Source of the DNA: Streptosporangium brasiliense
Lineage (GTDB): Bacteria; Actinomycetota; Actinomycetes; Streptosporangiales; Streptosporangiaceae
Direction of reading: 5' to 3'
DNA length: 64,000 nucleotides
Assembly: GCF_030811595.1 (NCBI RefSeq)
Contig: NZ_JAUSRB010000001.1
Coordinates: 1,860,001 to 1,924,000, forward strand
Shown here piece by piece: positions 31,852-40,944 of this stretch. Each line of letters opens with the position of its first letter. Positions within the stretch are counted from its first letter, which is position 1. The notes beneath the pieces are model-generated. The model was not told the DNA's origin, did no database searches, and saw only the letters and a program-made list of their open reading frames with translations. The translations under genes were made by a program, and so were the position numbers.

Positions 31852-34425
31852 TTGAGAACCATGCCGTCCCCGCGCGAGTTCGGCAGGCGCCTGCCGGCGC
31901 TGCTCGCACCCGTCCTCGCCCTGGGGCTCGTCCTCCAGCCGCTGGCGGCCTCGCCCGCGAGCGCCGCCCCGGCCGGGACCGCCGCCGCACCCAACGGCAC
32001 CGTCACGGGTCCCCCGCCCGTCGGAGCGGACCCCGCCGGCGGCGAGACGCCGCACGTCCAGGCGTCCCCGAAGAAGGTCAAGGAGCGCCCGCCGCTGTCC
32101 GCCTCGACGGACGCCCTGCGGCACGACGAGGACGAGCCCACACCCGCACCGGAGCATCCGAGGCCCTCGGCCACCGGCCGGACGGCCAAGGCGGCGGCCG
32201 CGTGCAACATCGGTGACTTCACCAGCCGGTCCGGGAGCGCCCTCGTCCAGCAGATCAAGGCCTCGACCACCAGCTGCGTCAACACCCTGTTCAACCTGGC
32301 CGGCAGCGACGCCTACTACGCCTTCCGTGAGTCGCAGATGACCAGCGTCGCGTACGCGCTGCGCGACAACGCCGTCTCCTACCCGGGGGACAACAGCACG
32401 AGCACCGCCCAGCTCGTGCTGTACCTGCGCGCCGGCTACTACGTGCAGTGGTACGACCCCTCCACCGTGGGCGCCTACGGGCCCGCCCTGAAGACCGCCA
32501 TCCAGTCCGGCCTCGACGGCTTCTTCGGCAACTCCCGCTCCTCGACCGTCAACGACGCCAACGGCGAGATCCTCGCCGAGGCCGTCACCCTGATCGACAG
32601 CGCCCAGGAGAACGACCGCTACCTCAACGTCGTCAAGCGCCTGCTCAACGGCTACGACACCTCCTACGACGCCCACTGGTGGATGCTCAACGCGGTCAAC
32701 AACGTCTACACGATCCTCTTCCGCGGCCACCAGGTCCCGGCGTTCGTCAGCGCGGTCAAGGCGGACCCGAGCGTCATCGACACCCTCAACACCTTCGCGC
32801 TGAACCACCTCGGCCTGCTCGGCACCGAGCGCTCCTTCCTGACCGCCAACGCCGGCCGGGAGCTCGGCCGCTTCCTCCAGTACGCCACGCTGCAGGCCAA
32901 GGTCCGGCCGATGGCCAAGGACCTGCTCGGCCGCAGCAACATCACCGGCGCCACCGCCCCCCTCTGGGTCGGCGTGGCCGAGATGGCCGACTTCTACGAC
33001 AAGGCCAACTGCTCCTCCTACGGCACCTGCGACCTCCAGCAGCTCCTCGCGCGGAACGTGCTGCCCGTCAACTACGCCTGCGGCACCAGCATCAAGATCC
33101 GCGCCCAGGAGATGACGTCGGCGCAGCTGGCCGAGAGCTGCCGGAGCCTCACCGACCAGGACGCCTACTTCCACGGCGTCGCCAAGGACGGCAACCGTCC
33201 GGTCGACGGTGACAACAACACCACCATCGAGGTCTGCGTCTTCGACTCCAGCACCGACTACCAGACCTACGCCGGCGCGATGTTCGGCATCGACACCAAC
33301 AACGGCGGGATGTACCTGGAGGGCAACCCGTCCGCCGCGGGCAACCAGCCCCGTTTCATCGCCTACGAGGCCGAGTGGGTGCGGCCCGACTTCCAGATCT
33401 GGAACCTCAACCACGAGTACACCCACTACCTCGACGGCCGGTTCAACATGCACGGCGACTTCAAGGCCGGCGTCGCCACCCCCACCATCTGGTGGATCGA
33501 GGGCTTCGCCGAGTACGTCTCCTACTCCTACCGCAAGCTCGCCTACGACGCCGCGATCACCGAGGCGGCCAAGCAGACCTACGCCCTCAGCACGCTGTGG
33601 AACACCACCTACGACCACGACACGACCCGCATCTACCGCTGGGGCTACCTGGCGGTGCGCTACATGCTGGACAAGCACCCCGGTGACGTCGCCACCGTCC
33701 TCGGCCACTACCGGACCGGTGCCTGGGACTCCGCCCGGACCTTCCTGACCACGACGATCGGCAGCCGCTACGACAGTGACTGGCGGACCTGGCTGGCGGC
33801 GTGCGCGGCGGGCGGCTGCGCGGGCGGCGGCGGCAACCAGGCGCCGCAGGCGGCCTTCACCTTCACCGCCGACGGCCTCGCGGTGAACTTCACCGACGCC
33901 TCGACCGACTCCGACGGGACGATCGCCTCGCGCCGGTGGGACTTCGGCGACGGCGCCTCGTCGACCTCGGCCAACCCCTCCCACACCTACACCACCGCCG
34001 GCACCTACACGGTGAAGCTGACCGTCACCGACAACGGAGGCGCCACCGCCGCCGCCGACAAGCAGGTCACGGTCACCTCGGGCGGATCCACCACCCCCGA
34101 ATGCACCTCCAGCAGGACCGACGAGCTCGGCCGCAACTGCCAGCGCGGCAACCTGTCAGCCCCCGCCGGCGACTACCGATACCTCTACCTCTACGTCCCG
34201 GCGGGCACCACCAAGCTGACCATCACCTCGTCGGGCGGCACCGGCAACGCCGACCTCTACTACAACCCCACCACCTGGGCCAGCACGTCGGCCCACACCC
34301 ACCGCTCGACCAACTCGGGCAACAACGAGACCCTGACCATCACCAACCCCCCGACCGGCTACAACTACATCAGCCTCCACGCGGCCCAGAGCTTCTCCGG
34401 GGCCGCGGTCAAGGTCCAATACTGA
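31852..34425 (+). CDS. secreted collagenase (M9 family metalloprotease)
   Basis: An 857-residue secreted zinc protease. Start is TTG 31852, five bases after GGAGG; ATG 31861 would be 14 bases away. Order: signal peptide (ends ASPASAAPA near residue 42), proline-rich pro-region (to about 105), collagenase activator domain, M9 catalytic domain with HEYTH at 521-525 (two His zinc ligands, catalytic Glu) and the downstream Glu of WWIEGFAEY, then a PKD domain (about 663-745) and a PPC domain (about 755-857) that bind the substrate surface. Function: breakdown of collagen-like proteins outside the cell. Confidence 0.93.
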   Translation: MRTMPSPREFGRRLPALLAPVLALGLVLQPLAASPASAAPAGTAAAPNGTVTGPPPVGADPAGGETPHVQASPKKVKERPPLSASTDALRHDEDEPTPAPEHPRPSATGRTAKAAAACNIGDFTSRSGSALVQQIKASTTSCVNTLFNLAGSDAYYAFRESQMTSVAYALRDNAVSYPGDNSTSTAQLVLYLRAGYYVQWYDPSTVGAYGPALKTAIQSGLDGFFGNSRSSTVNDANGEILAEAVTLIDSAQENDRYLNVVKRLLNGYDTSYDAHWWMLNAVNNVYTILFRGHQVPAFVSAVKADPSVIDTLNTFALNHLGLLGTERSFLTANAGRELGRFLQYATLQAKVRPMAKDLLGRSNITGATAPLWVGVAEMADFYDKANCSSYGTCDLQQLLARNVLPVNYACGTSIKIRAQEMTSAQLAESCRSLTDQDAYFHGVAKDGNRPVDGDNNTTIEVCVFDSSTDYQTYAGAMFGIDTNNGGMYLEGNPSAAGNQPRFIAYEAEWVRPDFQIWNLNHEYTHYLDGRFNMHGDFKAGVATPTIWWIEGFAEYVSYSYRKLAYDAAITEAAKQTYALSTLWNTTYDHDTTRIYRWGYLAVRYMLDKHPGDVATVLGHYRTGAWDSARTFLTTTIGSRYDSDWRTWLAACAAGGCAGGGGNQAPQAAFTFTADGLAVNFTDASTDSDGTIASRRWDFGDGASSTSANPSHTYTTAGTYTVKLTVTDNGGATAAADKQVTVTSGGSTTPECTSSRTDELGRNCQRGNLSAPAGDYRYLYLYVPAGTTKLTITSSGGTGNADLYYNPTTWASTSAHTHRSTNSGNNETLTITNPPTGYNYISLHAAQSFSGAAVKVQY

Positions 34426-34440
34426 CCCCGCCGTGAACAC

Positions 34441-34490
34441 GCGCCGCGCCGCCGTACCGGATCCAGACGTCCGGTACGGCGGCGCGGCGC
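34441..34490. terminator. 21-bp terminator hairpin
   Basis: A perfect 21-base-pair stem begins GCGCCGCGCCGCCGTACCGG and its complement ends at 34490, with an eight-base loop TCCAGACG. It lies 16 bases after the collagenase stop. It is the longest perfect hairpin in the window. Confidence 0.85.
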
Positions 34491-34617
34491 TGTCGCCGTG
34501 GCACTGTCCGGCGGCCGACGGCATGCTGTCCCGGCCGGCCGGCGAGGTCACCGCCCGCGTCGCGGTGGCCGGGGCGGCGGGTCTCCTCCGCTCCGCACGA
34601 TGATCCGGACGGAACGC

Positions 34618-34809
34618 CTAGTCGCCGTCGCGGTGGTCGTCGAGCAGGCGGGGGAGGATGCCCATGGTGGCCCCGCCCGCCGCTCCGGCGCTCAGCAGGG
34701 CGGTGGGCCAGGGCGCGCCGGCCGCCAGGGTGAGCGCGCAGGCGATCGCCGCCACCAGCACGGTGACGGTGAGGAGAAGGAGCACGGGCGTCGAGAACAT
34801 CGGTTTCAC
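34618..34809 (-). CDS. small membrane protein
   Basis: A 63-residue protein with two probable membrane helices (VLLLLTVTVLVAAIACALTL and WPTALLSAGAAGGATMGILP) and a charged C-terminus RLLDDHRDGD. Its ATG overlaps the stop of the upstream gene by four bases, which suggests translational coupling. Function unknown; too small to place in a family by eye. Confidence 0.65.
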   Translation of the reverse strand: MKPMFSTPVLLLLTVTVLVAAIACALTLAAGAPWPTALLSAGAAGGATMGILPRLLDDHRDGD

Positions 34810-35054
34810 TCCTGCGGTGGCACCGGCGGGTGGCCGGTGGCGGTCTGCTCGTCTGCCCAGAACGCGATGAGCTCGGCCTCACTGAGCTGATCGGCCGGGC
34901 GGTTGGGCGGGACCCGCCCGGTGGCCAGCGCCCACGTCGTCACCAGGAGGATCAGCAACTGGTCGTCGCCGTGGACCCAGGGCGCCGGCGGGTGGCCCGG
35001 CCGATCGCCGGTGGCGCGGAGAAAGGCATGCGGACCAGCGGCGGTGCACGGCAT
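34806..35054 (-). CDS. hypothetical protein coupled to small membrane protein
   Basis: An 82-residue protein starting MPCTAAGPHAFLRATGDRP, with GGAGGCGAG upstream. The only hydrophobic stretch is QLLILLVTTWALATG, perhaps a single membrane segment or buried helix, followed by SEAELIAFWADEQTATG. The far longer open frame upstream lacks codon-usage support. Function unknown; it forms a two-gene unit with the small membrane protein. Confidence 0.55.
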   Translation of the reverse strand: MPCTAAGPHAFLRATGDRPGHPPAPWVHGDDQLLILLVTTWALATGRVPPNRPADQLSEAELIAFWADEQTATGHPPVPPQE

Positions 35055-35438
35055 GGGCTCTCGCCTCCATCGTCGGCAGTCGGGTGAGGCACCAACGATG
35101 CGGCAGCGGCCGGTCCGCCGCCACCGCTCCAAACATCTCCGGACGACTCCGGGCCGGTCGGCCGCCCGGCGGGACGGGAGCGCTTCCACGTGGCGAGGGA
35201 CCGGCCCGGCGTCCGGTGCCGCCCGCCGGGGTCCGGGATCCTCCGATCCCGTCCGGCCCCGGCCGGGCTCCTCGCCGATGTCGTCCGGACTTATCCGGAA
35301 ACATCCGGGCCGGCCCTGGCGCGTCCGGCGCCTCACCCCAGGTCGTCTGTCCGTTATTCCGGACGAAGTGGGATATGCGATCTAGCCCGCTTGACCATCC
35401 GTTAATGCGAATATGACTCCCGTTACCTCATGTAGATC

Positions 35439-36611
35439 GTGGATCACTCATTTCCGGCTGGGGCGATGGTTGAACAACATCGCGTTGCGGCGCGCTGCGC
35501 CTTCATCGAGCAGCTCAACGAGCTGTGCGAGCTGGCTGGCTCCCCAACGCTGTCTGAACTGCGCAGGCTGTCGGTGCGCGTCGATGGTGGCGGTGGCCGA
35601 CGCAGGGAACTGGCGGAGAGCACCACGAACGACATCCTGACCGGCAAGCGGAAACGGGTCCCGGGCTGGTCGTGGGTGGCCTCGTTCGTGATCGCCTGTC
35701 ATATGGCGGCCGAGCAGACCCACCTCGATGTCCGGGAGCTGGGCAGCCTCCAGGACTGGAACGCCCGGTGGCGGGCCGCCCGCACTCCTCAGCCGTCTCC
35801 CGCCGACTCGGCACCCGCCGGGGCAGAGGCGATCGCGCAGGCCAGGCCGCCCGGCGCGCCGCGGACCGTACCGCCCGCCGTGCCGCGGAGCGTGCCGCCG
35901 GTCGAGCCGTATGCGATGCCGCCCGGCGTGCCGCGGAGCGTGTCGTCAATCGAGCCGTATGCCGAGCCGCCGGTCGAGCTGTACGCGACGCCGTCCGCCA
36001 TGCCATCCGCCATGCCGTCCGCGGGCAGGAGGACGGTCCGGCCCCAGGCCACCACGGGCGCGCCGCCGCCGATGTCCGGGCCGACCCAGCGCCACCTGGA
36101 GATCTACGGCAGGACCGGTGCCCGGCTGCTGCAGCGGACCGACGCCGATGACGGCCGGGCCTGCATGCGCCTGGCGGTCATCGCCCTGCTGCGGGACTGG
36201 CCCGAGGAGGCCCATCAGTGGCTGCGCCGGGCCAACGACGCCGGTCACGCCGACGCGCCGGGCCTGTTCAACCATCCGCACCGGTGCGCGGCCGCCGCCG
36301 AGCTCGCCTACCGCTACGGCCGCGAGTACCAGAGCGCGACCCCGGCCCAGGTAAGCGTCGCGATGTTCTTCTACCGGCTGGCCGGCGAGTGCGGACATGC
36401 CGAGGCCGCCTACGAGCTCGCGGTGATCCATCAGCGCCAGGACGAGGACTGGGCGGCCGCGGCCTGGTTCAACCGCGCGGCCGGCCACGGCCATCCGCAC
36501 GCCGCCGCCAAGTTCAACGGCGTCTCCGCGCAGATCAGCCACGCGCCCTGGAACGCGGACGGAGTGCTGCCGGTCGGCCTGATCGAGGCGCCCACCGTCG
36601 GCGACCGGTGA
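35439..36611 (+). CDS. HTH protein with Sel1-like repeats
   Basis: A 390-residue protein. Start codon is GTG 35439 in an AT-rich context (ATG 35466 is an alternative). Residues about 20-105 resemble the actinobacterial XRE-type helix-turn-helix with STTNDILTGKRKRVPGWSWV. Residues about 135-205 are a proline-rich linker with a degenerate repeat (VPRSVPPVEPYAMPP, VPRSVSSIEPYAEPP, VELYATPSAMPSAMPSA). Residues 225-365 are Sel1/TPR-like helix pairs (LAVIALLRDWPEEAHQWLRRA, YELAVIHQRQDEDWAAAAWF). It looks like a DNA-binding or signalling scaffold; target unknown. Confidence 0.78.
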   Translation: MDHSFPAGAMVEQHRVAARCAFIEQLNELCELAGSPTLSELRRLSVRVDGGGGRRRELAESTTNDILTGKRKRVPGWSWVASFVIACHMAAEQTHLDVRELGSLQDWNARWRAARTPQPSPADSAPAGAEAIAQARPPGAPRTVPPAVPRSVPPVEPYAMPPGVPRSVSSIEPYAEPPVELYATPSAMPSAMPSAGRRTVRPQATTGAPPPMSGPTQRHLEIYGRTGARLLQRTDADDGRACMRLAVIALLRDWPEEAHQWLRRANDAGHADAPGLFNHPHRCAAAAELAYRYGREYQSATPAQVSVAMFFYRLAGECGHAEAAYELAVIHQRQDEDWAAAAWFNRAAGHGHPHAAAKFNGVSAQISHAPWNADGVLPVGLIEAPTVGDR

Positions 36612-36661
36612 GCCTCCCGTGGCCCTTTCCTGACCGGTGTCCGCGGCCGTCACCGCCGCCG

Positions 36662-36706
36662 GGGCCCGCCGGGCCCGGGGCGACGGCCGCCCCGGGCGGC
36701 GGGCCC
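36662..36706. terminator. 19-bp hairpin with two-base bulge
   Basis: GGGCCCGCC plus GCCCGGGGCG (36662-36682, interrupted by a GG bulge) pair with CGCCCCGGGC plus GGCGGGCCC (36688-36706). It lies between the convergent HTH-Sel1 gene and the DUF6463-like gene and can serve both. Confidence 0.75.
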
Positions 36707-36723
36707 GGGAGTCCCGCGCTCCC

Positions 36724-37116
36724 TCAGCCGGCCTCCTGCGGCGGGCGGCGGGCGGCGACCAGGGCGAGCACGCCGATGACGGGCAGCACCCAGCTGCCGG
36801 TGACCGGGAAGTAGATGACGCACAACGGCACGCCGATCACCAGCAGGTACCACCCGACCTGCGCGGGCAGCCGCCCGGTCGCCCGGACCACGGACCGGCT
36901 GAGCGTCCCCATCGCCAGGAGCGCGGCACCCCCCGTCAGGAACCACACGCTCGCCTCGCGCGGCCAGTATCCGGCGGCGCCGGTGTCGACGACGGCGCTG
37001 AGGAACCCGTCGCCGGCGATCTCGGACCAGGCGTTGGGCTGGGCGAAGGCCCAGACGAAGTGGAGCACCGCCGTCGCGATGATCAGTCGTGGCACCCAGC
37101 GGGTCAGCCCGTTCAT
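36724..37116 (-). CDS. DUF6463-like membrane protein
   Basis: A 130-residue membrane protein with four likely helices (LIIATAVLHFVWAFAQP, WFLTGGAALLAMGTL, VGWYLLVIGVPLCVIYFP, LPVIGVLALVAA). The pattern with an early HxxW and late PVTGSW matches small integral membrane proteins often encoded after TetR regulators. Its ATG overlaps the TetR stop by four bases, so the two genes are one operon. Confidence 0.75.
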   Translation of the reverse strand: MNGLTRWVPRLIIATAVLHFVWAFAQPNAWSEIAGDGFLSAVVDTGAAGYWPREASVWFLTGGAALLAMGTLSRSVVRATGRLPAQVGWYLLVIGVPLCVIYFPVTGSWVLPVIGVLALVAARRPPQEAG

Positions 37117-37667
37117 CCGTCCTTCCCGTCGTCCGGCATCAGGCGCATCGCCAGCTCGTAGACGTCGCGCAGCTCCTCGGCGGGCACCGGCGGGGCGATC
37201 TGCCCGGCCCCGATCAGTATCAGATACAGCATGCGGGCCATCGGGAGGGCGTCCGCCTCGGCGCCTCCGGCCTCGTGCCACAGCGACCGCAGGTAGTCGA
37301 TGCGCAGCCGGTCGACCAGCTCCTGCGTCGCGCGCACCTCCGTATCCTGCAGCGCCCAGGCGCGGATGGCCGGCTCCGGATCGCCCGATCCCTTCTCGTC
37401 GGCCAGGACCAGCTCCAGGAGGCGGTCCAGCCTGGCCCGGACGGAGCCGCCGGTGTGCTCCACCGCGTCGATGTAGCGGGTGGTGTGCTGGGCCGCGAAA
37501 TGCCGCAGCAGCTCGGTCTTGAACCCGGCCATGCCTTTGAAGTGGTGGTAGAAGGAACCCTTGGTCAGGCCGAGCCGCCCGCACAGCAGCTCCACGGTCA
37601 GCGCGGGCGCCCCCTCCTCGCCCAGCACGCCGAGTCCCTCCTCCAGCCAGTCGTGTCTGCTCGCCAA
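37113..37667 (-). CDS. TetR family transcriptional regulator
   Basis: A 184-residue repressor. TTG 37667 is chosen because GGAGGAG lies 8 bases upstream and the palindromic operator lies further up; a start at 37709 would fall inside the operator. Seen: helix-turn-helix with LTVELLCGRLGLTKGSFYHHFKGMAGF (split) near 18-45 and a helical ligand domain. It is expected to repress itself and the following membrane protein gene. Confidence 0.88.
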   Translation of the reverse strand: MASRHDWLEEGLGVLGEEGAPALTVELLCGRLGLTKGSFYHHFKGMAGFKTELLRHFAAQHTTRYIDAVEHTGGSVRARLDRLLELVLADEKGSGDPEPAIRAWALQDTEVRATQELVDRLRIDYLRSLWHEAGGAEADALPMARMLYLILIGAGQIAPPVPAEELRDVYELAMRLMPDDGKDG

Positions 37668-37703
37668 TGTCTCCGCTCCTCCGTCGATCAAGCATCGGAA
37701 CCG

Positions 37704-37720
37704 TACCATACGGTATGGTA
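37704..37720. promoter_or_regulatory. 17-bp palindromic operator of the TetR gene
   Basis: TACCATAC-G-GTATGGTA, a perfect palindrome with one central base, about 37 bases before the TetR start codon. It is the classic form and position of a self-acting TetR operator. Confidence 0.75.
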
Positions 37721-37815
37721 TGGCGCTGATGCCGGGGCCGGCGGCCCGCGGGCACCGCGCCGGGGCCGGCGGCATCCCGGGCCGGCCGTACCGGTCGGTC
37801 CGGAGCGGGCCCGTC

Positions 37816-38217
37816 TCAGCGCACAGGCTGGCCGATGCCCAGGAGGTTGCCCTCGCTGTCGCGGAACCAGGCGGCCCGCTCGCCGACGCCGACCGAGGGA
37901 TAGTTCCCCTCGACGTGGGCGATGCCGCCGACCGTCCGCAGGCCGGGCAGGTCGACCTCCTCGAAGACCACGCCCCTGCTCCGCAGCCGCTCGACCACGG
38001 CCTCGATGTCGTCGACCTCCCACGCCATCTGGGTGTGGTCGCCCGAGGCCGCCCCCGCCGACGCGAACAGCGCGAACCGGCCGCCGCCGCACCGGTAGAG
38101 CAGGCCGCCGGGCCGCTCCTCGACGGGTTCGAGACCGAGCTTGTCCGCGTAGAACGCCCTGGCTCGCTGGAGATCCTGGGCCGGGAGCCGGGTGGCGACG
38201 GGGCTGTCGTTGAGCAT
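37816..38217 (-). CDS. VOC family protein (glyoxalase-like)
   Basis: A 133-residue vicinal oxygen chelate protein. Seen: two beta-alpha-beta-beta-beta units, starting PVATRLPAQDLQRARAFYADKLGL and QMAWEVDDIEAVVERLRSRG, and the ending AWFRDSEGNLLGIGQP. Members bind metal and include glyoxalases, dioxygenases and antibiotic-resistance proteins; nothing here narrows it down. Monocistronic. Confidence 0.9.
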   Translation of the reverse strand: MLNDSPVATRLPAQDLQRARAFYADKLGLEPVEERPGGLLYRCGGGRFALFASAGAASGDHTQMAWEVDDIEAVVERLRSRGVVFEEVDLPGLRTVGGIAHVEGNYPSVGVGERAAWFRDSEGNLLGIGQPVR

Positions 38218-38444
38218 GTGACGACTCTGTCACGGCGGAGGGCGGATCACCACGCCAATCGCCGCCGGTGGATCAGCCGGACGCGGCGCCTGGAGGGTCA
38301 CACCGGTTCAGCCGTCCCCGGGCCGTTCCGGCATGCCGTACGGGCCCGGGGCGTCGGCCGGACCCCGCCTCGCGCGGCCCCCGCGTGTACGGCACGGCGC
38401 AGGAACCGGGCGAGGGGAGTCCGGCCGATCAGGGACCGGCCCGG

Positions 38445-39560
38445 TCAAGGACCTGCGCGGAGCCGCCACAGGGACGTGACCTCGGCGGCGCGGGCCGCGT
38501 GGAGGGGGTCGGTCCCGTCGAAGGCACGGGGGTGTCTCGGCCGCGTTTCCAGCCGGTCCACGACCCGCAGACCCGCGGCCTCGAAGGCGGACAGGAGCTC
38601 GGCGCGGGTCCGCAGGGCGAGATGTTCGGCCAGGTCCGACAGGATAAGCCAGCCCTCGCCGTCCGGTTCCAGGTGCCCGGCGAGCCCGTTCAGGAATCCG
38701 CGCAGCATGCGGCCGCCGGGATCGTAGACCGCGCGGTCGAGGGGCGAGGCGGGTTTGGCCGGGATCCACGGCGGGTTGCAGACGACGAGCGGCGCGCGGC
38801 CGGGCGGGAAGAGGTCCGCGTGCACGACGTCGACCCGGCCGGCCAGGCCCAGCCGTTCGAGGTTGTCGCGGGCGCAGGCCAGGGCGCGCGGGTCCTGGTC
38901 CGTGGCCACGAGGCGCTCGACGCCCCTGCGGGCGAGGACAGCGGCGAGCACACCTGTTCCGGTGCCGATGTCGAAGGCCCTGGAGCGCGAGGCGAGCGGC
39001 GCTCGGGCCACCAGGTCGACGTACTCGCCGCGGGTCGGTGAGAAGACGCCGTAGTGCGGATGGACGCGCCCGCCCAGCGCGGGCACCTCGACGCCCCTGC
39101 TGCGCCATTCGTGTGCCCCGGCGATGCCCAGCAGCTCGCGCAGCGAGGTCACCGACGGCCCCGCCGCCGGACCGTAGACCTCCACGCAGGCCTGTCGCAC
39201 GTCCGGGGCGCGCCGCAGGGGGACGGTGTAGTCATGATCGAGCGGCACCAGCAGCCTGCCCAGCGTGCGGGCGAGCTGGGAGCGCGCCTGGCGGTGCAGC
39301 TGGAAGGCGTGGGCAGGGGACCGGGCGGGAACGCGCGGACGGCGCCCGGCGCGCCGTGCCATGGCGCGCAGGAGCTGGCGGGCGTTGTGGAAGTCGCTGC
39401 GCCACAACAGCGCGGTGCCCTCGCGGGCCAGACGGTAGGCGGTGTCGGTGGTGAGGCGGTCATCGGCGGTCACCACGCGGGTGGGTGGCGGCGAACCGTT
39501 CTCGGAACGCCAGCGGGCGGACCGGGCTCCGCCGTCTTCGGTCCAGCAGACCTCGAGCAC
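38445..39560 (-). CDS. class I SAM-dependent methyltransferase
   Basis: A 371-residue methyltransferase. Seen: a helical N-terminal domain (1-190), then the SAM core with FDIGTGTGVLAAVLA near 193-207, VATDQDPRALACARDNLERLGL and the catalytic NPPW motif (residues near 261-264) found in enzymes that methylate amide or exocyclic amino nitrogens, such as HemK/PrmC and RsmC. The extra N-terminal domain is not that of PrmC. Substrate unknown: a release-factor, ribosomal or small-molecule amine are all possible. Confidence 0.85.
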   Translation of the reverse strand: MLEVCWTEDGGARSARWRSENGSPPPTRVVTADDRLTTDTAYRLAREGTALLWRSDFHNARQLLRAMARRAGRRPRVPARSPAHAFQLHRQARSQLARTLGRLLVPLDHDYTVPLRRAPDVRQACVEVYGPAAGPSVTSLRELLGIAGAHEWRSRGVEVPALGGRVHPHYGVFSPTRGEYVDLVARAPLASRSRAFDIGTGTGVLAAVLARRGVERLVATDQDPRALACARDNLERLGLAGRVDVVHADLFPPGRAPLVVCNPPWIPAKPASPLDRAVYDPGGRMLRGFLNGLAGHLEPDGEGWLILSDLAEHLALRTRAELLSAFEAAGLRVVDRLETRPRHPRAFDGTDPLHAARAAEVTSLWRLRAGP

Positions 39561-39986
39561 TCGGGCTCCTCATGATCGAACCAGTGATGGTCATGAAGAG
39601 CACTCCGTCGCGGTGGATCAGCCTGTGGCGGCCTCCCGCGAGGGAGTGCGCGCCGAGGCGTCGCCGAGAACCATGCCGGGCGGTGGGAACGACATGATCA
39701 ACCTCCTCGTGGGATCCGGAAGCATCTCATACTAGGGCTTGCCGGTGGCTCGCATGATCGACCGGCCTCGCCCGACCGCCGGGCCCATAGGTCGAGGTCG
39801 CGGCCCAGGAGGCCGGGATGCGCCTTGCGTGCCGGCCGGCTGGACATGGTGGAGCATCACGCCTCCTCAGAAATACCTTGACATGAAGATACTTATGTCA
39901 GGGTTCTGGACGGCGCCGCTCCGACGTGCCCCGGCGGGCGCGAGACGGCGTGGTCGCCCGGCTCCGGCAGGCGCGGCCGTGAGCGT
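39561..39986. other. gene-free region with one inverted repeat
   Basis: These 426 bases hold no supported gene. The last part is AT-richer and contains TGACAT-GAAGATACTT-ATGTCA (39879-39900), a six-base inverted repeat with a ten-base spacer preceded by TT, so that TTGACA of a -35 element overlaps the left arm. No convincing -10 follows at 17 bases and no gene starts downstream on this strand. Confidence 0.4.
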
Positions 39987-40862
39987 TCAGCTCCGGTAGG
40001 TGTGCGAGGCCGCGTGGTGGACGACGGCGACGGGCGCGCGGGCGTGCTGGACCAGGGCGTGCACGGGCGAGCCGAAGAGTCTCGCCCTGCTGGGAGGGCC
40101 GACGACGACCAGCTCGGCGCCGTCCGAGGCGTCGATGAGCGCCTTGGCAGGATGCTCGTGCACGACGTGCTCGATGAGGGGCACGTCGGGAAAGCGCTCG
40201 CGCCAGCCACTGATGGACTCGGCCAGCAGGCGGGCCTCCTCCTCGCCGACGCTCGTGATGTCGAAGACGAGCGGCTGCATGTCACCGGGTGCCCTGACGG
40301 CCGGGCGGGTCCAGGCGTGCACCGCCCGGAGCGGGACTCGCCGCCGTGCGGCCTCGCAGAAGGCGAACTCCAGGACGGGATCGCGGCCGGGGTGTCCGGT
40401 GACGCCGAGGACGACCTCCGTGCCGCGCCCGGCGCGCGGCCTGCTCACGATCACCACCGGGCAGGGGGACCGGGCGGCGAGGTCATGGCCGACCGAGCCC
40501 AGCAGCAGCCCGGTGAATCCGCCCCGGCCCCGGCCGCCGACGACGACCAGCTGCGCGGTCTCGGCCGTGGCGGCGATCGCCTCGGCGGCGGCACCGTCGA
40601 GGATCTCGGTGATGACCTCCAGGCTGGGGGCGCGGATGTGGGCCTGCTCGGCGGCCCGGCGGAGCAGCTCCCAGGAGGCGGCCTCCGCGGCCGGCCCCCA
40701 GTGGGCGGGCTGCGGGACGAGGGGGACGTCATAGGCCCAGCGGAGAGCGGCGTGCACGATGCGCAACAGCGCGCCCCTCAGCACGGCCTCCTCCGCCGCC
40801 CAGGTCACGGCCTGCATCGAGGACGCCGAGCCGTCGACGCCGACGACGACGGGGTCCGTCAT
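39987..40862 (-). CDS. universal stress protein (two USP domains)
   Basis: A 291-residue tandem USP. Seen: VVVGVDGSASSMQAVTWAAEEA at the start, nucleotide motif GGRGRGGFTGLLLGSVGHD in domain 1; domain 2 begins VVLGVTGHPGRDPVLEFAF and its motif GPPSRARLFGSPVHALVQH lacks two of the usual glycines, so domain 2 may not bind ATP. ATG 40862 follows GAGGTGA. It is preceded by two tandem 23-residue leader ORFs and a DosR-like box. Confidence 0.93.
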   Translation of the reverse strand: MTDPVVVGVDGSASSMQAVTWAAEEAVLRGALLRIVHAALRWAYDVPLVPQPAHWGPAAEAASWELLRRAAEQAHIRAPSLEVITEILDGAAAEAIAATAETAQLVVVGGRGRGGFTGLLLGSVGHDLAARSPCPVVIVSRPRAGRGTEVVLGVTGHPGRDPVLEFAFCEAARRRVPLRAVHAWTRPAVRAPGDMQPLVFDITSVGEEEARLLAESISGWRERFPDVPLIEHVVHEHPAKALIDASDGAELVVVGPPSRARLFGSPVHALVQHARAPVAVVHHAASHTYRS

Positions 40863-40867
40863 GGCTG

Positions 40868-40939
40868 TCACCTCGAGTCCCTGTCCGCCGGTACGGCGTG
40901 CCGCTCGTGGTGGCCGGGCCTGAGGCCGTGTGAGGTCAT
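40868..40939 (-). CDS. leader ORF 2 (23 aa, tandem copy)
   Basis: Encodes MTSHGLRPGHHERHAVPADR plus three residues. It is the second 77-base unit of a tandem duplication and its stop is five bases before the stress-protein ATG, with GAGGTGA overlapping its last codons as ribosome binding site for the next gene. Whether it is translated is not known; the spacing suggests coupled translation. Confidence 0.45.
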   Translation of the reverse strand: MTSHGLRPGHHERHAVPADRDSR

Positions 40940-40944
40940 GGCCG

